In this document: positions 7,349-13,118 of the stretch, piece after piece | How positions within the stretch are numbered: the stretch's first letter is position 1 | Layout of the letters: every line of letters begins with the position of its first letter | NCBI GenBank assembly: GCA_023399465.1 | Contig: JAEWPB010000138.1 | Span: 1-13,118 of the forward strand | Direction of reading: 5' to 3' | DNA from: Pseudomonadota bacterium | GTDB taxonomy: Bacteria > Pseudomonadota > Alphaproteobacteria > Rhizobiales > Rhizobiaceae | Length of the DNA stretch: 13,118 bases | The notes under the pieces: generated by a model | The model's database searches: none | The model's input: the letters and a program-made list of their open reading frames with translations, nothing else | What the model was told of the DNA's origin: nothing | Program-made: the position numbers and the translations under genes

Positions 7349-7433
7349 GCCCCGTTGGCGGAACTGGTAGACGCGCTCGACTCAAAATCGAGTTCCGAAA
7401 GGAGTGCTGGTTCGATTCCGGCACGGGGCACCA
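7349..7433 (+). tRNA. tRNA-Leu (anticodon CAA)
   Basis: This is a complete 85-nt class II tRNA. The acceptor arms GCCCCGT and ACGGGGC pair fully, followed by discriminator A and an encoded CCA (7431-7433). The anticodon stem CTCGA/TCGAG encloses the loop CTCAAAA, giving anticodon CAA, which reads the Leu codon TTG. The variable arm (TTCCGAAAGGAG) is long, as expected for leucine, and the T arm GCTGG-TTCGATT-CCGGC is perfect. The core chromosome ends here: the DNA after CCA has different composition and gene content, so this tRNA marks the left edge of an accessory island. Confidence 0.97.
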
Positions 7434-7571
7434 CCGAATCTCTTTGAAATCAATAAGATACTATAGTATTGGTGCGGCCCCTAACGAATTTCCCTGGAGC
7501 TGGTCTTAGGGGGCGGATGCCCCGTGACAACTTTCCCCGGCCGTATTCGTGGCTTGAAACTGCAAAACTCT
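7434..7571. other. Gene-free junction between tRNA-Leu and the island
   Basis: No gene is seen in these 138 bases. They hold an AT-rich 12-base palindrome (7458-7469) and a 7-base inverted repeat, CCCCTAA (7478-7484) and TTAGGGG (7506-7512). The second is not followed by a T-run, so it is not a clear terminator. The stretch is where chromosome-like sequence gives way to the island. Confidence 0.5.
7458..7469. repeat. 12-base perfect palindrome next to the tRNA
   Basis: ATACTATAGTAT is self-complementary over all 12 bases, starting 25 bases after the tRNA CCA. It lies inside a 16-base stretch (7456-7471) that resembles a sequence just after the last gene of the recombinase operon (12597-12613). 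It could be a dimeric protein-binding or recombination site; function is inference only. Confidence 0.45.
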
Positions 7572-8470
7572 CTAAATCCGAAAGCCAACTGGTTCAGCAC
7601 CCCAATCAGGCTCGGAAAGGTCTGGAGCCGGTCCGATGTTTCGGCCGACAAACTGCACGGCAGGAAGGCCACTTTTCAACAGATAGTGTTCGGCGTTCTC
7701 ATCGCCGTTCAACGCCTTCCACAACTGCCTTTCCGGAGCCCCGTCGAAGTAACCCAGCTCCACGTCGCGTCCCTCGTGGCCGAGGTAAATCATCGATCTT
7801 ACGAGGAGATCATAAGCGGCGCGATAAACCTTCAATGGTGCAGTCAGAACCTGTCTTTCTTCCGCCAAGCCGTTTTGGGCCAGGCTGGCGAAGCCTGTCG
7901 CACGCTGTTGGTGTGCTTGATCTCAAACCTAACGAAGTCAGAGTTTCGCTTAAGCGTTTGGCCAATTGGCCGGTCGAAGGCGAGCGCTCCGAATTCTGGA
8001 TCGCTGAATACGAGCGCAATTCGAAATGTGTTGACTTCGTCATCGCCGATCTCATCGTCAACTTGTGTGATGTAAGCGCCTTCGAAATATAGGTCCTCAT
8101 CGTGATCTACGATGAGCGCTTTTTGGCGGCCGAAATGGATGTAGATGGTTTCATTGCCAGGGAGCACCAGATTGCGCAGGCTGAAGACCGAGATGTCGTT
8201 CTTAGGTAGCTTCGGGATCAAAGCTGATACGTCGAACATTGAGCACTCGTCGGTGTGCAAGACGGGCTCCGCTATCATTTCAAAGACCCTGATTCGACCT
8301 TGCCTGTCCGCGATTTGTTCGTTGGTTGTACCCGACATCTTAGCGGCCTGCATCCAGCGAGCAATAGTGCCGCGCTGGCGGGACAGCTTGGGATTGGACA
8401 GTTGGATGCTTTTCTCAACGGTAGCGTTTGTCTGAGTTGTGCGTTCGTGCACCACCGCCGAGATAAACAT
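7572..8470 (-). pseudogene. Unknown island gene, probably split by a frameshift
   Basis: Two overlapping minus-strand frames look like one protein. The first (7844-8470, up to 208 residues) has ordinary protein character, with segments such as LVLPGNETIYIHFGRQKALIV and an acidic stretch EDLYFEGAYITQVDDEIGDD, but ends in an odd basic tail (SPAWPKTAWRKKDRF). The adjoining frame is open from about 7930 down to 7572 and reads naturally across the same bases as RATGFASLAQNGLAEERQVL, continuing to VGRNIGPAPDLSEPDWGAEP. A single-base slip at about 7860-7930 would join them into a protein of about 300 residues. I recognise no family. The start at 8468-8470 lacks a ribosome-binding site; the ATG at 8336-8338 is an alternative. 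If there is no frameshift, these are two overlapping unknown genes. Confidence 0.5.
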
Positions 8471-8806
8471 GGCGCGGGCAGGGTGTGGTAGGAAATCCGT
8501 TGATCGTCCTTTCGGTTGTCCAAAGATTTAATCAGCCTTTGCAAGTGACAACATCTGGCAGAGCAGGTGTTCAACAGAGACAAGCAGCAAGTTTCCGGCT
8601 GAGCCTACGACGCCACATCTACCTGCCCCTAGTGGCTCCTTATTGCGGCATTATCGCTGAGGTGCCAAACAGGAACCTATGGTTACTACCACTTTGGTTT
8701 GGGTGAGGTCGTGGCTTCAATTTCCACCCGCAGCACCGCCTGGCGTGGCTTCAACGAATAATCGTTCTGTAGCTGTTAGCCAATGGATAGCTTGCCGCCT
8801 ACCTCT
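8471..8806. other. Stretch without a convincing gene
   Basis: In these 336 bases all frames are short, and none has both a ribosome-binding site and a protein-like composition. The stretch separates two minus-strand genes, and its composition is mixed. The only structured element I see is a tRNA-3'-end-like segment at about 8704-8737, described separately. It may be decayed DNA left from earlier insertions. Confidence 0.5.
8704..8737 (+). other. Degenerate copy resembling the 3' end of tRNA-fMet
   Basis: The segment reads TGAGGTCGTGGCTTCAATTT and then CCACCCGCAGCACC. It resembles the variable loop, T arm and acceptor end of alphaproteobacterial initiator tRNA as I remember it (TGAAGGTCGTGGGTTCAAAT, then CCCACCCCCGCAACCA). 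The T-stem GTGG/CCAC and the TTCAATT loop are kept, but several bases differ and no 5' half is present. Such 3'-end copies are typical leftovers of tRNA-targeted integration. The resemblance is by eye and could be chance. Confidence 0.35.
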
Positions 8807-9175
8807 CTATTCAACCCATGACCTGTTGGAGCGTATCGCGCGGACGATAGCGCTCGCCCGCGCCAAGGATGTTTCGGCCGCCTCCAGTTCGATGGAGACC
8901 TCGAAAAGATCGCGATTGGCCATTCTCAGAAATTCGCGAAGGATTGCATCGGAACTTCTTGCAAGCAAGATCAGCTGCGGCCCACTTGGTGCACGTGAAC
9001 CGGACAGCCAATATTTTGCCGCCCTCTCACTTGCTCCCGTCCACCGCATGATTGTTTTCGTTGCGCGCGCACTTTGACCCAGTTCAGTTTGAAGTGCCCG
9101 CGCAACAGCAAGCATATAATCCCGACGAAACTCCGCTCCGCCTGGCGGAACGGTTGTGCCCGATTTCCGAACCAT
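8807..9175 (-). CDS. Small helix-turn-helix DNA-binding protein
   Basis: This 122-residue protein has a central helix-turn-helix-like block, ATKTIMRWTGASERAAKYWL (38-57), followed by SGSRAPSGPQLILLARSS. This is the pattern of small rhizobial regulators in which a WTGASERxxxxWLxGxxAPSG motif follows a first helix. The C-terminal part (about 75-118) is helical, with alternating Glu/Ala and Arg, and may dimerise. A strong GAGGAG and a closer AGGAAG precede the ATG at 9173-9175. It is divergent from the recombinase operon across 65 bases that contain an inverted repeat, which suggests it regulates that operon and itself. That role is inferred from position. It could instead be an excisionase-like accessory factor. 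Confidence 0.72.
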   Translation of the reverse strand: MVRKSGTTVPPGGAEFRRDYMLAVARALQTELGQSARATKTIMRWTGASERAAKYWLSGSRAPSGPQLILLARSSDAILREFLRMANRDLFEVSIELEAAETSLARASAIVRAIRSNRSWVE

Positions 9176-9187
9176 CTTCCTGTTCTC

Positions 9188-9228
9188 CTCGATATATACT
9201 CCCGCCGCCCCGAGTGAACGGTATCGAG
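9188..9228. promoter_or_regulatory. Inverted repeat between divergent HTH and recombinase genes
   Basis: CTCGATA (9188-9194) and TATCGAG (9222-9228) are perfect inverted copies separated by 27 bases. They occupy nearly the whole 65-base gap between the two divergent start codons, overlapping where both promoters must lie. Likely uses are an operator for the neighbouring HTH protein or for one of the ParB-like proteins, or a recombinase binding site. The AT-rich TATATA inside it (9192-9197) may be part of a -10 element for the minus-strand gene. Confidence 0.45.
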
Positions 9229-9240
9229 AATTGTTGACAT

Positions 9241-10821
9241 GTGATGGTCATCGACTGGAGCCAAAAGGGTAGTCGCTCCGCGACACCCGAAGAACCAAGA
9301 GTTCCTGCTGCAACTTATGTTCGGATGTCGACCGAGCATCAGAAATACTCGACTGACAATCAGATCGCGGTCATACGACGCTACGCAGAGAAGGTCGGAT
9401 TTGAGATCGTCCGCTCTTATGCCGATGAGGGCAAAAGTGGGCTCCGCCTGGTTGGACGAGATGCGCTTCAGAGCCTGCTCGCAGACGTGGAAGCTGGCCG
9501 CGCTGACTACAAAGTCATCCTTGTTTACGATGTTAGCAGGTGGGGGCGGTTTCAGGACCCTGACGAAGCCGCCGAAGTCGAACTGCGCTGCAAGCGTCAC
9601 GGTATTCTCGTCCATTATTGCGCAGAGCAATTCGAGAATGACGGCAGCATGGGCTCATCCATCATCAAGACCGTCAAGCGGGCAATGGCAGGTGAATATA
9701 GCAGAGAACTTTCGGTCAAGGTGTTCAACGGGCAAGCCAATCTTATTCGGCTTGGCTACAGGCAAGGTGGTGCTCCAGGCTTCGGCCTTCGCCGCCAGCT
9801 GGTCGATCAAAATGGCTACCCGAAAGGGGAATTGATACGCGGGGAACACAAGAGTATCGCGACGGACCGTGTCATTCTGGTGCCCGGCCCAGAGCACGAA
9901 ATCCAGGTTGTCCGAAGGATTTACGATCTATTTGTCAGGTCAGAGCGGACAGAAGCCGAAATAGCGTCAATTCTCAATCAGGAGTCAATCATTACGGATT
10001 GGGGTCGGCCGTGGACACGTGGCACCGTTCATCAGGTGCTGATTAACGAGAAATATGTTGGGAACAACGTCTGGGCGCGCACATCGTGTAAGCTGAAGCA
10101 ATCCCACGTCAAGAATCCAGAAGAAAATTGGGTTCGCGCTGACGGCGCATTCACCGGAATCGTCCCCATTGAGCTGTTCGCGCAAGCCCGGTCGATAATT
10201 TCAAGGAGGTCTGAGCGACTGTCTGACGACGTGATGCTCAAGAAGCTCGCAGAGGTGCTTCAGCAACAGGGTTGCCTGTCCGGCCTCATAATCGACGAAG
10301 CAACTGATTGTCCTTCAAGTAGCTCGTACTCACAACGCTTCGGTAGTCTATTGCGGGCATACGCCCTTGTCGGTTTCGTTCCGGATCATGACTACAAATA
10401 TCTGGAGATTAACCGGTCTCTGCGCCGACTGTACCCCAAGCTTTTGGAAGAGGTGCTTGATGGTATTCGTTTGGCAGGAGGTGACGTCGACCAGGCTCCG
10501 GCAACTGACCTGTTGACGATCAACCATGAGTTCTCGGCATCCGTAGTCATCGTTCGGTGTATCCAAACGTCTTCCGGCGCTCTTCGGTGGAAGGTCAGAC
10601 TAGACGCCCTGCTCAGGCCAGATATCACCGTCGTAGTTCGCATGGCCCCCGGCAATGCCGAGCCATACGACTACTATCTATTGCCGCTGTTAGACATGCA
10701 CGAAGCCGTATTGAGGCTATGCGAGTTCAATGGCTTGTCGCTCGACGCATACCGTTATGAAACCCTTGCGCGTTTCTATGCGATGGCAACGCGCCGTGCA
10801 TTGATGGAAGTCGTACAATGA
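9241..10821 (+). CDS. Serine site-specific recombinase with unusual C-terminal half
   Basis: This 526-residue protein is numbered from the GTG at 9241; an ATG follows at once at 9244. Residues 24-165 are a resolvase catalytic domain: YVRMSTEHQ contains the nucleophile Ser30 and Arg28, then YDVSRWGR (96-103) and the long helix with GEYSRELSVKV (151-161). Residues about 178-285 are the Recombinase domain of large serine recombinases, ending in RPWTRGTVHQVLINEKYVG (256-274). After residue 330 there is no paired-Cys zinc ribbon, which many large serine recombinases have. Instead there is a C-terminal region with CPSSSSYSQRFGSLLRAYAL (357-376), resembling homing-endonuclease-associated repeats. 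No strong ribosome-binding site is seen. The stop codon overlaps the next ATG (ATGA), so translation is coupled to the ParB-like genes. It probably catalyses integration or excision of the island. Confidence 0.9.
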   Translation: MMVIDWSQKGSRSATPEEPRVPAATYVRMSTEHQKYSTDNQIAVIRRYAEKVGFEIVRSYADEGKSGLRLVGRDALQSLLADVEAGRADYKVILVYDVSRWGRFQDPDEAAEVELRCKRHGILVHYCAEQFENDGSMGSSIIKTVKRAMAGEYSRELSVKVFNGQANLIRLGYRQGGAPGFGLRRQLVDQNGYPKGELIRGEHKSIATDRVILVPGPEHEIQVVRRIYDLFVRSERTEAEIASILNQESIITDWGRPWTRGTVHQVLINEKYVGNNVWARTSCKLKQSHVKNPEENWVRADGAFTGIVPIELFAQARSIISRRSERLSDDVMLKKLAEVLQQQGCLSGLIIDEATDCPSSSSYSQRFGSLLRAYALVGFVPDHDYKYLEINRSLRRLYPKLLEEVLDGIRLAGGDVDQAPATDLLTINHEFSASVVIVRCIQTSSGALRWKVRLDALLRPDITVVVRMAPGNAEPYDYYLLPLLDMHEAVLRLCEFNGLSLDAYRYETLARFYAMATRRALMEVVQ

Positions 10822-11711
10822 CAGCTATCCCGGCTCAGAAGGTAGAGATGATCCCCATCTCTCGGATCACCGTCGTAAATCCACGTGAACGTAACAAGAA
10901 ACATTTCAGAGAGATAATCTCGAACATCGGACAAGTTGGACTTAAGCGCCCCATCACTGTGACGCGCCGTATAGAAGCAGGTGGACTATTTTATGATCTA
11001 GTTTGCGGTCAGGGGCGACTCGAAGCTTTCAAGGCTCTAGGCCAGCTAGAAGTCCCCGCCCTTGTCGTGAACGCGAACAAGGAGGATTGCTTGGTTGCAA
11101 GCATCGTTGAGAACTGTGCACGGCGGCAACATCGGGCAATCGACTATCTTCAAGATATTGGAGCAATGAAGGGGCGCGGACACAGTGTGCCGGAGATTGC
11201 CCGCATGACGGGTCTGTCTGATGAGTATGTCTACGCCGTAGTTCGGCTCCTGGAAAAGGGGGAGGAGCGGCTTTTACGCTCCGTGGAAACGGGGCAGATA
11301 CCCTTCAGTGTTGCACTGGAAATCGCGGAAGCCGAAGACCACGATATCCAGGCTGCACTACAATCGGCCTATGAGAAGAAGTTGCTGCGCGGCAAAAAGC
11401 TGATGGCGGCCAAGCGACTTATCGAGCAACGCCGCCAGCAAGGGAGAGGGTTGAGACAAGTCGATTCGAAGCCAAGGGCGAGACCAGTGTCATCGGACGC
11501 GCTGTTGAGGGCATTTCAGGAGGACGTTGATCGCAAGCGGATTCTTATACGTCGAGCCGAAACTGCAAAAGCTCGCCTGGTATTTATCACAGAGGCGATG
11601 CGCAAACTTCTGTCAGACAAACAATTCTCAGGCATGCTGGCGGAAGAAGGGCTGGTTTCACTTCCTGAAGCGTTGGTTTCCAGGCTGGCAAACGAAAGGG
11701 ATCGGCAATGA
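10818..11711 (+). CDS. ParB/RepB-like protein 1 of the recombinase operon
   Basis: This 297-residue protein starts with a ParB N-terminal domain (about 10-105). VCGQGRLEAF (62-71) corresponds to the GERRxxA phosphate-binding box, and IVENCARRQHRAID (96-109) to the ENxQR box. A helix-turn-helix follows: HSVPEIARMTGLSDEYVYAV (122-141). The next part (about 150-210), with GQIPFSVALEIAEAEDHD, resembles the C-terminal region of plasmid RepB partition proteins. Lys/Arg-rich helices end the protein. ParB proteins of this fold bind CTP and DNA; the altered GQGR box may change that. The ATG overlaps the recombinase stop by four bases, with TGGAAG seven bases before it. No ParA partner is in the window, so a classical partition role is doubtful. 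Confidence 0.85.
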   Translation: MTAIPAQKVEMIPISRITVVNPRERNKKHFREIISNIGQVGLKRPITVTRRIEAGGLFYDLVCGQGRLEAFKALGQLEVPALVVNANKEDCLVASIVENCARRQHRAIDYLQDIGAMKGRGHSVPEIARMTGLSDEYVYAVVRLLEKGEERLLRSVETGQIPFSVALEIAEAEDHDIQAALQSAYEKKLLRGKKLMAAKRLIEQRRQQGRGLRQVDSKPRARPVSSDALLRAFQEDVDRKRILIRRAETAKARLVFITEAMRKLLSDKQFSGMLAEEGLVSLPEALVSRLANERDRQ

Positions 11712-12592
11712 CCTCACCGAGCAGCGCCGTATCGTTGTCATTCGAGAGTACGAGCCTTCGAATTCCAATTGAAGAAATAACGCCGCTTAAGCAGCTCACC
11801 CCTTCTGCTGTGAAATCTGTGAAGTATTCTCAGATAGCGGCATCAATTGCAGAAGTCGGCATCATCGAGCCACCTGTCGTCATTCGGGATCGGCATGACC
11901 ACGAAAAGTTTCACTTGCTTGACGGACACATCCGATTGGACGTACTCGCCAAACGCGGTGACAAGGAAGTCGTCTGTCTGGTCGCGACCGAAGACGAAGC
12001 CTATACCTACAATCGACGAATAAGCCGCCTGGCTACGATCCAAGAACATAAAATGATATTGAAGGCCATCGAAAAGGGTGTCCCGGAGGAGCGATTGGCT
12101 CGCGCGCTCAATGTCAACATCTCCAGTATCCGACACAAAAGAAGCCTGTTGGAAGGTATTTGCCCTGAGGCTGTCGAGATGTTGAAAGAGAAGCACGTCC
12201 CTCTAAATACGATTGCGCAGCTGAAAAAAATGAAGCCCATGCGCCAGATCGAAGCGGCACAATTGATGGTCGCCATGAATAAATTCACAGTGACGTATGC
12301 CCAATCGCTAGTGGCTGCGACACCCGATGCAATGCTCGTTCGCCCCAAGAGGAAGATCGGCGGCCTAAGCGAGGAACAAATTGCACTCATGGAGCATGAA
12401 GCTACATTGCTCGATAGGGAGTTTAAGACTATCGAACTTGACTACGGCACGGATCACCTCGATCTTGTTCTTGCGACCGGCTACTTAACCCGCTTGCTCG
12501 GAAATGCCCGGGTTGTCCGGTACCTTGCGCAATTCCATCCAGACCTCCTGTCCGAATTTCAAAAGATAACGGATTTGCGCAAGGCTGCTTGA
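11708..12592 (+). CDS. ParB/RepB-like protein 2 of the recombinase operon
   Basis: This 294-residue protein is clearly different from protein 1 but has the same layout. The ParB-type N-terminal domain (about 18-110) has LLDGHIRLDVLAKRG (70-84) in place of the GERR box, and RRISRLATIQEH (103-114) where ENxQR would lie. A helix-turn-helix (about 125-147) has PEERLARALNVNISSIRHKR. The RepB-type C-terminal block (about 150-210) reads GICPEAVEMLKEKHVPL and MRQIEAAQLMVAMNKFTVTY. The terminal 80 residues are helical. The ATG overlaps the previous stop (ATGA), and AGGGA lies seven bases upstream. The operon ends here; ParA is absent. It probably acts together with protein 1, perhaps as a heteromeric DNA-binding complex serving the recombinase (inference). 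Confidence 0.85.
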   Translation: MTSPSSAVSLSFESTSLRIPIEEITPLKQLTPSAVKSVKYSQIAASIAEVGIIEPPVVIRDRHDHEKFHLLDGHIRLDVLAKRGDKEVVCLVATEDEAYTYNRRISRLATIQEHKMILKAIEKGVPEERLARALNVNISSIRHKRSLLEGICPEAVEMLKEKHVPLNTIAQLKKMKPMRQIEAAQLMVAMNKFTVTYAQSLVAATPDAMLVRPKRKIGGLSEEQIALMEHEATLLDREFKTIELDYGTDHLDLVLATGYLTRLLGNARVVRYLAQFHPDLLSEFQKITDLRKAA

Positions 12593-12596
12593 TGTG

Positions 12597-12613
12597 AGAC
12601 GCTTACAGTATTG
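12597..12613 (+). repeat. Possible right-end copy of the island junction sequence
   Basis: AGACGCTTACAGTATTG begins five bases after the stop of the last operon gene. Allowing one gap, it matches 13 of 17 positions of AGATACTATAGTATTG at 7456-7471 beside the tRNA, including the identical AGTATTG. Placement at both edges of the accessory gene block suggests attachment-site remnants. A match this short and imperfect could be chance. Confidence 0.3.
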
Positions 12614-12675
12614 CCGCTTCAGCTGTCCTCCTTGAGTACCATCAAGTAGGAATTATTCAATTGCCGGAGGCCTGC

Positions 12676-12992
12676 TTGAAGAGCTTCGTTCATTTCGTCG
12701 CCGCCACCGTAGTGGCCATGGTGATGAGCCAGATTTGTATCGCCAATGCTGCGGTCTTCGAAATGAAGATGTTCGGGCATCATGTCGTCGTTCTGCAATA
12801 AGATTTTGAACAGGTTCTCTCAATCGATGGCCGAGAAGTGCTGAAGAACGCAATACTCTACATTGAGGATATCCATCTGATTGCGGGCACACCCGCGATT
12901 GTTGGATCATCTTCGGCAGGCGGAAATGCCTGTGACGCCGCTCCTTTTGTCGGGTCTTTCCCACAGGATGCAACCCTCGGGTCGATGGCCCG
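12676..12992 (+). pseudogene. Decayed gene for a small secreted protein
   Basis: A TTG start at 12676 has a strong GGAGG five bases upstream and opens a frame beginning with a signal peptide: MKSFVHFVAATVVAMVMSQI, then CIANA and a likely cleavage before AVFEMKMFGHHVVVLQ. An in-frame TAA at 12799-12801 stops it after 41 codons, yet the same frame continues sensibly as DFEQVLSIDGREVLKNAILY and GSSSAGGNACDAAPFVGSFP. Near 12957-12963 the sense moves to another frame (PTGCNPRVDGP), which ends at 12992 where different DNA begins. It resembles small periplasmic hypothetical proteins of rhizobia as I recall them; function unknown. The nonsense codon, frameshift and truncation make a product unlikely, though a short secreted peptide could still be made. 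Confidence 0.6.
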
Positions 12993-13118
12993 TGACCTTG
13001 CCCCCAAGTTTTATCCAGTTTGGAGTTCGCTCCAGCGGTTTTGGGTTGCTGTGTTCGGGGCGGTAGCGGCGGGATGCGGTGCGGAGCCGTTTCGGCTGCG
13101 CAGCACCGCATCACGTCG
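12993..13118 (-). mobile_element. Probable end of an insertion sequence (partial)
   Basis: From 12993 the DNA starts TGACCTTGCCCCCAAG, the kind of TG-starting, C-rich terminal repeat found at ends of IS3-family elements, and the broken secreted-protein gene stops making sense exactly there. On the minus strand a frame is open from the window edge to a TAA at 13011-13013, ending NRWSELQTG, which would fit the C terminus of a transposase reading towards this end. Only 126 bases are visible and the other end lies outside, so the family is a guess. The sequence is GC-rich, unlike the decayed gene before it. Confidence 0.4.

Noticed and set aside
7478..7512. CCCCTAA/TTAGGGG inverted repeat as a tRNA terminator
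   Set aside because: The loop is 21 bases long and no T-run follows, so it does not look like an intrinsic terminator.
8485..8706. Plus-strand frame of 73 codons in the gene-poor stretch
   Set aside because: No ribosome-binding site, no recognisable pattern, and composition like random sequence.
9241..12592. A plasmid repABC-like replication and partition locus
   Set aside because: There is no ParA/RepA ATPase and no RepC initiator, and I could not see a convincing parS palindrome such as TGTTTCACGTGAAACA; the first gene is a recombinase.
12653..13114. Minus-strand frame of 153 codons across the right edge
   Set aside because: It crosses both the decayed secreted-protein gene and the insertion-sequence end, has no motif, and loses out to the plus-strand frame with a signal peptide and ribosome-binding site.
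7349..13118. Tyrosine-integrase type island with a direct repeat of the tRNA-Leu 3' end
   Set aside because: I find no second copy of the tRNA 3' end in the window and no tyrosine integrase gene; the copy could lie beyond 13118, so it is not claimed.

Overview
The window looks like a chromosomal segment of an alphaproteobacterium, most likely a member of the Rhizobiaceae (Rhizobium, Agrobacterium or a relative). The reasons are the GC-rich coding style of the left half, the etfB / PduO-type adenosyltransferase / HIG1-domain protein cluster, the alphaproteobacterial form of the glutamyl-Q tRNA(Asp) synthetase, and RepB-type ParB-like proteins on the right. This assignment rests on family knowledge, not on a database search.

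Region 1 (1-7433) is ordinary core chromosome. On the minus strand lie the start of etfB, a rhomboid protease, a cob(I)alamin adenosyltransferase, a 63-residue HIG1-type membrane protein and a short-chain dehydrogenase, closely spaced and co-directional. A plus-strand YihY/BrkB membrane protein ends tail to tail, overlapping by 33 bases, with the minus-strand gluQ gene. A DNA-3-methyladenine glycosylase is divergent from gluQ and is followed by a TTG-started HNH nuclease. A minus-strand pair (YqaA/DedA-type membrane protein, then DsbB) comes next. The block closes with a complete tRNA-Leu(CAA) gene that has its own promoter and an encoded CCA.

Region 2 (about 7434-12600) starts directly after the tRNA and is an accessory island. 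Base composition and codon use become less GC-rich, and long gene-poor or decayed stretches appear. It holds a probably frameshifted unknown gene, a gene-free stretch containing a sequence like the 3' end of tRNA-fMet, a small helix-turn-helix protein, and, divergent from it, the most interesting part of the window: a translationally coupled three-gene operon. This encodes a serine recombinase whose C-terminal half lacks a visible zinc ribbon, followed by two different ParB/RepB-like proteins. Both junctions are ATGA stop/start overlaps. No ParA ATPase or replication initiator is visible, so plasmid partition is not the obvious job. The arrangement suggests a compact mobile or regulatory module in which ParB-type DNA-binding proteins work with a site-specific recombinase.

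Region 3 (about 12600-13118) is decaying DNA. A gene for a small secreted protein is broken by an in-frame stop and a frameshift, and appears to be cut off at about 12993 by the end of an insertion sequence that runs out of the window.
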